Positions 36,583-47,000 of a DNA stretch of 64,000 nt are shown in pieces. Made by a program: the position numbers and the translations under genes. The notes under the pieces were generated by a model that was not told the DNA's origin, did not search any database, and was given only the letters and a program-made list of their open reading frames with translations. The DNA comes from an uncultured Paracoccaceae bacterium (GTDB taxonomy: Bacteria > Pseudomonadota > Alphaproteobacteria > Rhodobacterales > Rhodobacteraceae). The number at the start of each line of letters is the position of its first letter. Position 1 is the first letter of the stretch. The stretch covers positions 1-64,000 of the forward strand of contig CANLYJ010000002.1 in the NCBI GenBank assembly GCA_947495295.1, in the 5' to 3' direction.

Positions 36583-38999
36583 CCGCGCAGGATACGGCCA
36601 TCCGCATCAAACGGTGGTTCATGCAGAATGGTCGCCCGGTGCGGGCGGCCAAGCACCATGACATCGACCGCGTCGCCGGGCGCGGCGTCGTTGACATAGC
36701 CCAGCGCAAGCGACATGCCGACGCTATAGCCGTAAGCGCCGGACGTAACGCGCCCGATCCCTTGCCCATCCTTGAAAATCGGCTCGCCCCCCGTCGCGTC
36801 CGCGTTCGAGGCATCTGTATCGGTCGCATCAAGCTGCAACAGCACAAGCTGTTCACGCGGGGTTTCGCCCAGAACCGCTTGTGCGGCGTCTTTGTTCAGG
36901 AAATCCTTATCCATCTTGCACAGCCGATCCAGCCCGACCTCATGTGGCCAGTATTCGGGGCTGTATTCGCGCGACCATGATCCATAACCTTTTTCGATCC
37001 GCAGCGACATCAGTGCGCGGCTGCCCACGGGGCCCGCGCCAAAATCCTTGCCCACCGCGATCAGTGCTGCATAAAGCTGCGCCTGATCTTGGGTTTTGCA
37101 GTGCAATTCCCACCCCAGATCGCCGGTAAAGGACACGCGTAGCGCCAGTACCTGCACGCCTGCCAGTTCGATCATTGCCGAACGCATGAACGGAAAATCG
37201 GCATTGGCCAGCGATGTGTTGGTTAGCCGCTGCAACAGGTCCCGCGACTTTGGCCCGGCCACGTTGAAGCCGCAGTAGGCCTTGGTCAGGCTTTCAAAGG
37301 TCGTACCCTCGGGCAAGGGAACCTGTTTGAAGAACCGTTTGTGATAGCGTTCCGCCATGCCGGAACCGATGATCCAGAATTCATCATCGCCCGTGCGGGT
37401 CACAGTGAAATCACCCGCGATCCCGCCGCGTTTTGAGATCAGCGGCGTCAGGCAGGACCGGCCCACCGATTTGGGCATGTTGTTGGCAAAAACGGCGTTC
37501 AGCCAATCCGCCGCCCCCGGCCCCGCACACCGGTATTTGGCGAAATTGGAGATGTCGACGATACCTGCGTGGTCGCGCAGCATTCTGCATTCCGCCCCGA
37601 CCGGTTCCCACCAGTTTTGCCGGGTGAACCCGTTCGTGTCTGTTGCCCCCGGTTGATCCGCGAACCACAGCGGATGTTCCCACCCCGCATTCAGGCCAAA
37701 GACAGCACCCATTGCCTTTTGTGTTTCATAAATCGGCCGGGTCAGTGCGGGGCGGCCCGCGTCACGTTCTTCATTGGGGAAATGGATGGCAAAGCGGTGC
37801 GCATATTGGTCCTGCACTTTCGCCTTGGTGAAGGCGGGCGTCGTCCAACCCCCGAACCGCGCCATATCCCATGCGAACATGTCGTATTGGGTCTCGCCCT
37901 CGATAATCCACTGGGCGGCCATCAGCCCCATGCCGCCAGATTGGGAAAAGCCGGGGATGATCCCGTTACAACAGAAATACCCATCCAGTTCGGGCACGGG
38001 GCCCATCAGCACATTGGCATCGGGCGACCAGATCATCGGGCCGTTGATCACCCGCTTGATCCCGGCGTCGCCCACGGCGGGCACGCGTTCAATGGCGTTC
38101 ATCATGTTGTCTTCGATCCGTTCCAGATCGTCGGGGAACAGGTCATGGGCGAAATCAAGCGGCGTGCCATCCTCCGCCCAGAATTTCATGTCTTTTTCAT
38201 AGGCACCGACCAGCAACCCTTGCCCTTCCTGCCGCAGATAATACTCTCCATCGCGGTCGCTGACCGATGGCAAACGGCGTCCGGCATTGGCGACGTCAGT
38301 CATGGTTTCGGTGACAAAATACTGATGCTCTGTCGGTTGCAGCGGCAGGGTGATCCCAGCCAGTGCAGCCACCTCGCGCCCCCAAAGGCCGGCGGCGTTG
38401 ATAACCCAAGGGGTTGTGATGTCGCCCTTGGGGGTTTTGACGATCCAACCGCCATCAGCTTGCGGTTCCGTCGCGGTCACCGGCGTAAACCGATGAATTT
38501 CTGCGCCCCGTTGCCGGGCACCGACCGCATAGGCATTGGTCACACCGGACGGGTCCACATTGCCGCCATCGGGTTCATACATGACGCAGCGAATACCGTC
38601 GTAATTGACCATCGGGTTCAGCACCTGCGCCTCTGCGATGCTGACTTCATAGAAATTCATGCCATACAGCCTGGCCTTGGCGGCCTGCAAACGCAGCTGA
38701 TGTTCGCGTTCTTCGGTTTGCGCCAGATAAAGAGATCCGGGTTGAAAAACACCACAGCTTTGGCCGGTTTCAGCCTCCAATTCCTTATAAAGCGTCATTG
38801 TGTAATGCTGGATGCGGCTGATGTTGGTGCTGTCATGCAAGCCATGGATGTTGGCAGCAGCATGCCAGGTCGAACCACTTGTCAACGCGTCCCGTTCCAG
38901 CAGCACAACATCAGACCAGCCAAGTTTGGTCAGGTGATAAAGGATCGAACAGCCGATGACGCCACCGCCGATGACAACTGCCTGTGCTTGTTTACGCAT
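36579..38999 (-). CDS. FAD-dependent oxidoreductase with GcvT-like C-terminus (dimethylglycine/sarcosine dehydrogenase-like)
   Basis: AVVIGGGVIGCSILYHLTKLGWSDVVLLERDALTSGSTWHAAANIHGLHDSTNISRIQHYTM; GcvT-like FNVAGPKSRDLLQRLT...SFTGDLGWELH...RIEKGYGSW. Confidence 0.9.
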   Translation of the reverse strand: MRKQAQAVVIGGGVIGCSILYHLTKLGWSDVVLLERDALTSGSTWHAAANIHGLHDSTNISRIQHYTMTLYKELEAETGQSCGVFQPGSLYLAQTEEREHQLRLQAAKARLYGMNFYEVSIAEAQVLNPMVNYDGIRCVMYEPDGGNVDPSGVTNAYAVGARQRGAEIHRFTPVTATEPQADGGWIVKTPKGDITTPWVINAAGLWGREVAALAGITLPLQPTEHQYFVTETMTDVANAGRRLPSVSDRDGEYYLRQEGQGLLVGAYEKDMKFWAEDGTPLDFAHDLFPDDLERIEDNMMNAIERVPAVGDAGIKRVINGPMIWSPDANVLMGPVPELDGYFCCNGIIPGFSQSGGMGLMAAQWIIEGETQYDMFAWDMARFGGWTTPAFTKAKVQDQYAHRFAIHFPNEERDAGRPALTRPIYETQKAMGAVFGLNAGWEHPLWFADQPGATDTNGFTRQNWWEPVGAECRMLRDHAGIVDISNFAKYRCAGPGAADWLNAVFANNMPKSVGRSCLTPLISKRGGIAGDFTVTRTGDDEFWIIGSGMAERYHKRFFKQVPLPEGTTFESLTKAYCGFNVAGPKSRDLLQRLTNTSLANADFPFMRSAMIELAGVQVLALRVSFTGDLGWELHCKTQDQAQLYAALIAVGKDFGAGPVGSRALMSLRIEKGYGSWSREYSPEYWPHEVGLDRLCKMDKDFLNKDAAQAVLGETPREQLVLLQLDATDTDASNADATGGEPIFKDGQGIGRVTSGAYGYSVGMSLALGYVNDAAPGDAVDVMVLGRPHRATILHEPPFDADGRILRG

Positions 39000-39034
39000 G
39001 AATTGGTCCTGGTCTTGGACGGGCTACCGCGCCG

Positions 39035-39280
39035 TCAGAAATCGATAAGATGCGCCCGGCCCTGATCAGCCAGGCGTTTGTTCAGGGCGGGGGCCTCTGG
39101 TGCGCCTGCTTCCAACGCAAATACAAAAGCGTGGGTCAGATAAAAGCCAGCAGCATCGTGATCCTGATGTGACACCGCCGCATCAGCAGCCATGGTGTAC
39201 AGGTTCACAAGTGCCTGCAGATCGTGGCTTGCATGTGCGGCCAGCAGTTGTTGTTCCAGCGCTTTTTGGTCCATCATCAA
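39035..39280 (-). CDS. Small hypothetical protein between Rieske oxygenase and DMGDH-like gene
   Basis: 81 aa ORF, helical His/Ala-rich; fits tightly in operon spacing. Confidence 0.6.
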   Translation of the reverse strand: MMMDQKALEQQLLAAHASHDLQALVNLYTMAADAAVSHQDHDAAGFYLTHAFVFALEAGAPEAPALNKRLADQGRAHLIDF

Positions 39281-39300
39281 GCCCGGCTATTTCCGCATAT

Positions 39301-40458
39301 TCATTCAGCGCGGCCCTTTTCAACCTGACTGGCCACCCAGTGATGGAAGTTATGGGTCGGCCCATCCATCACCGGCGAAAACCGTCCGCCGTCAAACAGC
39401 GCGCCATGACGGCCCTTTTGCATGCCCTCGACGACAAACACATCTTCTTCAAACACGGTTTTCCAAAGCTGGCCGTTCGTCAGGCGCAGCGTGTCATGCT
39501 CTGGCGTATCTTCGACGCTTTTGGCGTAATAAAGTTCGATATGTTCGACGGTGGTGCTGCAATCGACAGGTTCCAAAACGATGGCAAAGCTGTGGTCCCG
39601 CTGCACCCCAAACAGGACATTGGGATAAAACGCGACATATTCCGCGCCTTCGTCCCATTGTGCGCCGAGCCCCTCAAAATCGGGAAACGTCTCGCCCTCG
39701 GGACCTTTCAATTGGCGATAGACCAGCGTGCCCTGACCGGAATACTGACCGCGCAGTTCAATATTATAATGATCCTCCAACCGGGAGTAGCTGTTCAACC
39801 CCGGATGAACCCAAGGCAGGTGATAGCTTTCGCAGTAATTTTCGACTGCGAGTTTCCAGTTTGTTTTGACATCCAGCCGCAGTGAGGCGCTTTCGCCGCC
39901 ATGATGAAGCGGTTGGTCGAACTCGGCCCATCGTTGCATCAATGATCCGTGCGCTTCTTCAAAAGCGGGCGCATTGCCATCCACATTCACAAAGATCACA
40001 TCGCGCCAGACATAGGATCGCACCCGAAACAGGCCCAGCTTGTCCATCTGGATGTTGTCATGGGTGTTCTGTCCGGGGCCGCCCACATGCGGGGTCGCGC
40101 GCAATTGGCCATCCCAGCCATAGCACCAGCTATGATAGGGGCACCGGATCGCACCGCGGATTTTTTGTGGTTTGTCGATCAGGATCATACCGCGGTGACG
40201 GCAGGTATTCTGGAAAACCCCGATCGATCCGTCCCGGTCACGTACCACCAACAGCGGCATGCCCAGAAAATCAATTGGCCGGGCATCGCCGGGTTCAGGC
40301 ACATCCTTGCCAAACCCGATCCCGGACCAGTTTGCAAACAGAACCGATTGTTTTTCTTCAGCAAAGATGGCGGGGTCAACGTAATGTTCGTTCGGCAACC
40401 CATTGGCCGTTTCGACATCTTGCAGGACAGTCGATAGCGCGCTGTGCTTGTTCATCGG
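39301..40458 (-). CDS. Rieske (2Fe-2S) aromatic-ring-hydroxylating-type oxygenase alpha subunit (possible quaternary amine N-demethylase)
   Basis: CRHRG...CPYHSWCYGWDG Rieske motif; NWKLAVENYCESYHLPWVHPGL iron-site motif; start MNKHSALSTV at 40458. Confidence 0.9.
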   Translation of the reverse strand, partial: PMNKHSALSTVLQDVETANGLPNEHYVDPAIFAEEKQSVLFANWSGIGFGKDVPEPGDARPIDFLGMPLLVVRDRDGSIGVFQNTCRHRGMILIDKPQKIRGAIRCPYHSWCYGWDGQLRATPHVGGPGQNTHDNIQMDKLGLFRVRSYVWRDVIFVNVDGNAPAFEEAHGSLMQRWAEFDQPLHHGGESASLRLDVKTNWKLAVENYCESYHLPWVHPGLNSYSRLEDHYNIELRGQYSGQGTLVYRQLKGPEGETFPDFEGLGAQWDEGAEYVAFYPNVLFGVQRDHSFAIVLEPVDCSTTVEHIELYYAKSVEDTPEHDTLRLTNGQLWKTVFEEDVFVVEGMQKGRHGALFDGGRFSPVMDGPTHNFHHWVASQVEKGRAE

Positions 40459-40550
40459 ATTCCCCTTTTTGACCACGTTATTTCGGTGATTTTGAGGGTA
40501 TCATCCGGGTCGTCGCAATATCAGAAAGGCTCAATCAAGGATGAACTGAA

Positions 40551-41456
40551 CTAAACCGAAGTTTCGTGAAGTTCTGCCAATATCCAGTCCTTCAACTGGG
40601 TGGCATTGGCGGAAAGCCCGGTATCAGACAGGTCCACAAGGTAGAACTGATGCGGCGCGGGCAGAACATGCTGCCCGATCACGGCAAGTTTTCCTGACCG
40701 GATCAACGGGTCCACCAGCCGCCGCCACCCAAGCGCCAGACCCGCCCCCTTTTGGGCCATTTGCAGGGCCACGGCATAGCTGGTGACGCGTGATCCGGTG
40801 GCCAGATCGCCGGCATGCCCCAGCTTTTGAAACCAGTCCGGCCACGTTGTCCAAAGCTGGCGATCACTTTCCATATGGATCAACCGTTGCTGCGCCAGAT
40901 CTTGGAGCGAAATCCCGGACAAGGTCTGCGCCGCCTCCGGCGTGCCGACGGGCACAAGGGTGTCGCGGTAAAGCGCGGTATGCGGAAGCGTCGTATTCCT
41001 GTCGCGCCCGTAGCGTATGATGAAATCAAGGTCGGCGCGCACGGTAAACGGATCGTCCTGCGACATCTGGTTGATATTCAAATCCGGGTATTCGCGCCAG
41101 AACCGGATAATCGCGGGCGACAGCCAGAGCGCGGCGACGGCAGTGGTCGAGCCGACTGTCACCTTTTCGATGGTCTGGCTTTGCCGGATGGTTTCAAGCC
41201 GCTTGGACATCCGCCCGAACGAGGATGACAGCGTCTCAAACAGCGCCTGCCCTTCCGGCGTCAGGGCCACGCCTCGGTGATGGCGCTGAAACAAGAGCGT
41301 GCCAAGATCGCCCTCCAGCGCCTTGATCTGATGGCTGACGGCACCCGGGGTCACCGACAATTCCTGCGCGGCATTCTTGAAGCTCAGATGACGCGCCGCC
41401 GTCTCAAACGCAGCAAGGGTCGTCAGCGGGGGCAGGTTGTAGTGGCGTCTGGACAT
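40551..41456 (-). CDS. LysR family (GcvA-like) transcriptional regulator
   Basis: LPPLTTLAAFETAARHLSFKNAAQELSVTPGAVSHQIKALEGDLGTLLFQRHHRGVALTPEGQ. Confidence 0.93.
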   Translation of the reverse strand: MSRRHYNLPPLTTLAAFETAARHLSFKNAAQELSVTPGAVSHQIKALEGDLGTLLFQRHHRGVALTPEGQALFETLSSSFGRMSKRLETIRQSQTIEKVTVGSTTAVAALWLSPAIIRFWREYPDLNINQMSQDDPFTVRADLDFIIRYGRDRNTTLPHTALYRDTLVPVGTPEAAQTLSGISLQDLAQQRLIHMESDRQLWTTWPDWFQKLGHAGDLATGSRVTSYAVALQMAQKGAGLALGWRRLVDPLIRSGKLAVIGQHVLPAPHQFYLVDLSDTGLSANATQLKDWILAELHETSV

Positions 41457-42094
41457 GGGGATTCATTGCGTGATGGGTTGAATAGGTTTCATGCGACCAT
41501 AAGGGAATATGGGTGTAGCGCTAGTCGTGATGGGAGGTGGCTCCTGCAGGCTGAGCGTGGCTCAAACACGGGTGGCGACATGGCCCATGAAAAGCTCGAT
41601 CCGGTGCAGGCTCGCGGAGAAGAAAGCACGCGGGGAGGTGAAGGCGTTGAGGGGCATAGTTAGTCAAAAGAAAAGGTTTCCGGTCAATCGCAGTGTACCT
41701 TTGATACGATTGCGGCAGGATAATGTGCTCATACAAGCGGTTTGTAAGACAGTTGGGTTTGCAATTTCTGAGCTGGTTGGATGAGGCGCAGTGTATGATG
41801 TCATTGGGTAAGCTGCTGTGGATCAACTTGGGTGTATGCCTGTGGAAAACGCTTTAACAACTCAGATTATCGATTCCATTCAATGACTTACGTAAGTCGT
41901 TGACTCTAAACAAACTTATGGCGTATTTGCATTGACCAAAACTGTCCTCAACGCTAAGATCACGGTATGCGAAAGGCCCGCTGCCTAAGCATGAGCCATG
42001 TGTGACACGGTGATATTCTGCCGGCCGTAGCACCACTCGCGGGTGGGAGCGCATTGTGGGGTTCTTGGCAGGCCCCACCGCATGGCACCTCTAA

Positions 42095-42520
42095 CTACCA
42101 CGCCGGTCTGAGAAGATTACCCCTGCGGAACATGGAACGAGTTTGTCTCGGCGCGGTCAAATGTAGTGTTTTAACATAAGTTCTTCGCCTATCTTCAGTA
42201 ACTTTCACTACCGCTTTGAGTCTACGGCTTCCAACTTCACAAGAAACAACTGCATGCGTTGGCCGATCTTTGTCTGCTAACCACACACCCTGGAATAAAA
42301 TACGTGGTAACAGCTTCAGCTCTGTATTTGAGATGCTATCGCCATGCTTCATAATAATATGACGCGCCGATTGATAAGATAAGTAGACCGTATCTCGTGA
42401 ACACCGGAAATGCTCTCTTGCCTCATGGGGCAGCACAGCAACCTGTAACTCTGGTCGCTTGCCTGAGATCAATTCCACCAATTCTGAGTCGCTAACTTCA
42501 ACAAGATACTGTTCCGACAT
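42095..42520 (-). CDS. Hypothetical protein, possible BECR-fold (phage Barnase-EndoU-ColicinE5/RelE-like) nuclease domain
   Basis: YLSYQSARHIIMKHGDSISNTELKLLPRILFQGVWLADKDRPTHAVVSCEVGSRRLKAVVKV resembles PBECR-type layout; low-confidence family call. Confidence 0.55.
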   Translation of the reverse strand: MSEQYLVEVSDSELVELISGKRPELQVAVLPHEAREHFRCSRDTVYLSYQSARHIIMKHGDSISNTELKLLPRILFQGVWLADKDRPTHAVVSCEVGSRRLKAVVKVTEDRRRTYVKTLHLTAPRQTRSMFRRGNLLRPAW

Positions 42521-42568
42521 GCACGCTTGAGTAGCATCGCCTTTGTTCGTAGTCGACCAAATTGAGGT

Positions 42569-43861
42569 CTAAACCACAACCTCCATCTCCACCTGCTCCC
42601 CAACCCCGAACACCCGCTTGTACCGTGTGATCTCTTCCTCTGGCCCCATGGCCTTGTTGGGGTTGTCGCTCAGCTTCACGGTGGGCTTTCCGTTGGCTGC
42701 GACGGCTTTGCAGACGAGGGAGAATGGCGCGAGCCCGTCATCTGCCACCAGCCCTTTGAAGTCGTTGGTTAGCATCGTGCCCCACCCAAACGACACCCGG
42801 CACCGCCCCGCGAATTGCTGTTGCAGGCTGATGATCTTGTCCACGTCCAGACCGTCCGAGAAGATCACCAGTTTCTGCTGGGGGTCCTCTCCCCTTGATT
42901 TCCACCAGTTGATGGCGGTCTCCGCCCCTGTCGCCGGATCGCCGCTGTCGACCCTGATCCCGGTCCAGCCTGCCAGCCAGTCGGGCGCGCTTTCCAGGAA
43001 CCCTTTGGTCCCGTAGGTGTCGGGCAGGATGATCCGCAGGTTGCCGTCATGTTCGTCCTGCCAATCGGCCAGCACGTCATAGGGGGATTGCCGCAGGGCG
43101 TCGTCGCTTTCGGCCAAGGCCGCGTAGACCATGGGGAGTTCGTGGGCGTTCGTCCCAATCGCTTCAATTTCCCGCATCATCGCGATCCGGCAGTTGGAGG
43201 TGCCGGTGAAGTTGCCGCCCAGCCCCTCCATCATCGCCTGCACGCACCAGTCCTGCCAAAGGTAGGAATGCCGCCGCCGTGTGCCAAAATCGGCGACCCG
43301 CAGGTTGTCGATGGGTTGCAACTGTTCGATCTTCCCCCAGAGTTTGGTCATTGCGCGGGCGTAGAGCACCTGGAGTTCGAATTTGCCCATGTCGCGCAGC
43401 ACCGCTCGACTGCGCAGTTCCATGATCACGGCGAGGGCGGGGATTTCCCACAGCATGACCTCGGGCCATGTGCCCTCAAAGGTCAGTTCGTATTGGCCAT
43501 CTTTTTTCTCAAGATGGTAGGGCGGCAGTTGCAGGTTTTCGAACCACGTCATGAAGGCAGAGGTGAACATCTGCCGTTTTCCGTAGAAGGTGTTGCCGCG
43601 CAGCCAAGTGGATTCCCCGCGCGTCAGCCGGAGGGAGCGGATATGGTCAAGTTGCTCGCGCAGTTCACCCTCATCCACCAGTTCGGCCAGCCGGATCGTT
43701 TTGGTCCGGTTGATCAGGGAAAATGTGACCTGCGTGTCGGGGTGATTGCGGAACACGGACTGGCACATCAGCAGCTTGTAAAAATCCGTGTCGATCAGTG
43801 ACCGGACGATCGGGTCGATTTTCCATTTGTGGTTCCAGACCCGCGTTGCGATGTCGACCAT
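42569..43861 (-). CDS. pncB: Nicotinate phosphoribosyltransferase
   Basis: SLIDTDFYKLLMCQSVFRNHPDTQVTFSLINRTKTI, EYE/GTRRRHSYLWQD, RVDSGDPATGAETAINWW. Confidence 0.94.
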   Translation of the reverse strand: MVDIATRVWNHKWKIDPIVRSLIDTDFYKLLMCQSVFRNHPDTQVTFSLINRTKTIRLAELVDEGELREQLDHIRSLRLTRGESTWLRGNTFYGKRQMFTSAFMTWFENLQLPPYHLEKKDGQYELTFEGTWPEVMLWEIPALAVIMELRSRAVLRDMGKFELQVLYARAMTKLWGKIEQLQPIDNLRVADFGTRRRHSYLWQDWCVQAMMEGLGGNFTGTSNCRIAMMREIEAIGTNAHELPMVYAALAESDDALRQSPYDVLADWQDEHDGNLRIILPDTYGTKGFLESAPDWLAGWTGIRVDSGDPATGAETAINWWKSRGEDPQQKLVIFSDGLDVDKIISLQQQFAGRCRVSFGWGTMLTNDFKGLVADDGLAPFSLVCKAVAANGKPTVKLSDNPNKAMGPEEEITRYKRVFGVGEQVEMEVVV

Positions 43862-44009
43862 TGTGGTCCCCCCTCAGGTTTTAGGGTGTTAGAGCAAGCA
43901 GGCGGCAGGCATGCAAGCGGGTTATTGGGTGTCAAGGGGCGGATCACCGCCCTTGTCTGTCTGCCCCTGTCATGCAAGCCTTTGTGCAAATTCAACGAAA
44001 GGTTTGGTC

Positions 44010-47000
44010 ATGACACGGTCTTGGATTTCCCTTGTCTCAGCGGTTTTTGTGATCTGTGGGGGTGTTGCGGCAGCGCAGGATGCCGTGCCACAGACCCGCA
44101 CGGTTTATGAACGGGGGATTGATCTGGTTGGAACCGACCTGGCGCAGATTTTTGATACCACCCTGCCTGCCTGCGAGGCTGCATGTACCAATGATGCGCG
44201 TTGCGAGGCGTTCACATTCAACCAGCGGTCCAACGCCTGTTTTCCAAAGCGTGATATTACCGGAATTGTCCCTTTTGACGGCGCTGTGTCTGGCCGCGTG
44301 TACCAGACCGACCCGGCGGTGCTGGCTGGCGTAACGGACCGTATGGCCGAGTTATCATTTCTGTCTGAGGTTGATTTCAATCGTGCCGCTACACTGACAC
44401 GCGCCGAAAACCAGCCCTTGCCGAGGGCAACCCCGACCCAGCGGTCGGCCTGGATCAGGGCGGTAGAGACGGACCTGCCCACGGATTGGATCGCGTTTGG
44501 CCGCACCACCAAGGTAAATAACAGTCGTATCACGGGCATGGCTGTGCCTGCCCATATCAAGGCGTATCTGCGTACCGTTGACCCCCAGGCCCGCCGACTG
44601 GCCGCGATGGAGATTGCTGGTGCTTTGGAAACAGCCGGGCGTGGCCGGTTGATGATTAACGGGCTGCGCCTTGCGCAAGACCTGCGTTTTGACCGCGAGA
44701 CAGAGATCGCGTTGGAAGCAGCAATCGGCAAATACGGTTTTCGTGTCGTCGATACAGTTGTTGAAAGCGACAGCGCAGCCCCCCGCATCTGTGCCGTATT
44801 CAGTGAGGATCTGATCAAGGCCGGCACTGATTATGCTCCCTTTGTCCAACTGCCCAGCCCGCAACTGGCTGTCACCGTTGATGATCGCCAGCTATGCGTT
44901 GACGGGGTCACCCATGGTAACCGCTATCGTATTGTCCTGCGCCAGGGCCTGCCTGCGGCGAGTGGTGAAACACTGATACGACCGGTTGAGTTGACCCATT
45001 ATGTCCGTGACCGCGCCCCGACTATCCGGTTCACTGGCCGGTCCTATGTTCTGCCCCGCTTGGGCGATGTCGCTGTGCCGATTGAAACGGTGAACCTGGC
45101 TGAGGTGCAGTTGATCCTCAGCCGTGTGGATGATCGCAATCTGATGCGCACCATGCAGTCTGGTCTGATGAATAGTGCAACGGCCAATTATCAGCCCGAC
45201 GGGTTACCAGAGGAGATTGGCACAACTGTCTGGTCAGGGACTGCCGATGTCGCGCAAGAGTTGAACCGCGATATGCTGACCCGTCTGCCCTTGGGGGATG
45301 CTTTGGGTGATGAACCGGCAGGGCTTTATGCCCTGACTGCAACTGGCACTGACCCAAGCCGCGATATCGGGGCTGCCACGCAATGGTTTGTCCTGTCTGA
45401 TATCGGGATTGCCACCTATCTGGGCAATGATGGTCTGACTGTTGTCGCGCGTGGGCTTGGCGATGCCATGCCTTTGCCGGATGCGACAGTGACCCTTGTG
45501 TCGCAAAGTAATGCCGTTTTATCCCAAATCCAAACCGATGCAGATGGCGCGGCCCAGTTCCCCGCCGGTCTGACCCGTGGCACGGGCGGCAACCGGCCAG
45601 CGCTGGTCACTGTGACGCTGGGCGATGATATGACATTCCTGTCGCTGACCGACCCTGCATTTGATCTGTCAGATCGCGGTGTCGAAGGGCGCGACCCCAG
45701 CCCGCCGATTGATGCGTTTTTGGCGACGGATCGTGGTGCTTATCGCGCTGGCGATACGATCCATCTGACTGCCCTGATGCGCGATCAACTGGCGCTTGGT
45801 CATACCGGCATTCCGTTGACCGCTGTGCTGACCCGTCCCGATGGGGTCGAATATAGCCGCACCGTTTCAACGACTGATCAGGCGGGCGGGCATGTTTTTG
45901 CATTGCCTGTTGCGGCCACCGCACCGCGGGGGACATGGCGGATTTCGGTGTCAGTTGATGCTGACCAGCCCGCCCTTGCCCGCAAAACCGTCTTGGTCGA
46001 GGATTTCCTGCCTGAGCGTATTGATTTCGATCTGTCCCTGCCGGACCAGATCAGGCTGGCAGATATCCCTGACCTGTCGGTCACGGCCCGTTACCTGTTT
46101 GGCGCTGTCGGTGCTGATCTGGATGTTGAAGGCGAGGCCCTATTGCGGGCGGCTGACAGTTTGGATGGATTTCCAGGCTATCGCTTTGGTCAATATGATG
46201 CGGCTTTTGACGGACGGCTGACCTATCTGGATGGGGCAACGACGGCGGCGGATGGCACGGCGGTTCTGCCGATTGATTTGCCACAGGCCGATGCATCCCA
46301 ACCGCTGGAATTGCGGGTCACGGCACGGGTCAAGGAAGGGTCGGGGCGGCCGGTTGAACGTCAGATCACGGCCCCGGTCCTGCCGGATCAGCCCATGATA
46401 GGGATCAAGCCCCTTTTTGACGGGGTGATTGGTGAAGGCAGCGAGGCCCCTTTTGAACTGATCGCGCTGACCCCTGATCTGGCCAGTGCTGACCTGCCGG
46501 TGCGATGGACCGTCAACAAGGTCACAACCCGTTATCAATGGTATCGGCTGGATGGCCGCTGGAACTGGGAACCGACAACCACCCGCGAACGTGTAGCAAC
46601 CGGGCAAGCCACGCTTGGCCAAACGCCGGTTCGCGTGGCGGCTGACGTGGATTGGGGCCAGCACGAGATTGTGGTTGAGGCGCTTGGCGCTGCGTATGCG
46701 GTTGCGTCGACTGATTTTTCAGCAGGCTGGTACGCGCCTGCATCAGCAGATGATACGCCTGATTTGCTAGAGGCATCGTTGGATGCAGACCGATACGCCA
46801 TGGGCGATACTGCCGTATTCCGTATTGTCCCACGTCATGCGGGCGTGGCGGTTGTGACGGTAATGTCTGATCGCCTGATTGCGCTGCGCAATGTGCCGGT
46901 GACAGAGGGCGAGAACCTGATCGAACTGCCGGTTACCCAAGAATGGGGCGCAGGCGCCTATGTCAGCGCGTCGGTCATTCGCCCGATGGCTGTTGCGGAA

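Noticed and set aside
37569-39065. 498 aa plus-strand ORF
   Set aside because: Antisense to the DMGDH-like gene; His/Gly/Pro-rich translation without recognisable family
41509-41826. Overlapping 91 and 101 aa ORFs in the atypical stretch, considered as transposase remnants
   Set aside because: No transposase motif or terminal inverted repeats recognisable; cannot support a mobile-element call
42030-42110. Possible structured RNA (GGGGTTCTTGGCAGGCCCCACC...)
   Set aside because: No match I can make to SRP RNA, tmRNA, 6S or RNase P hallmarks
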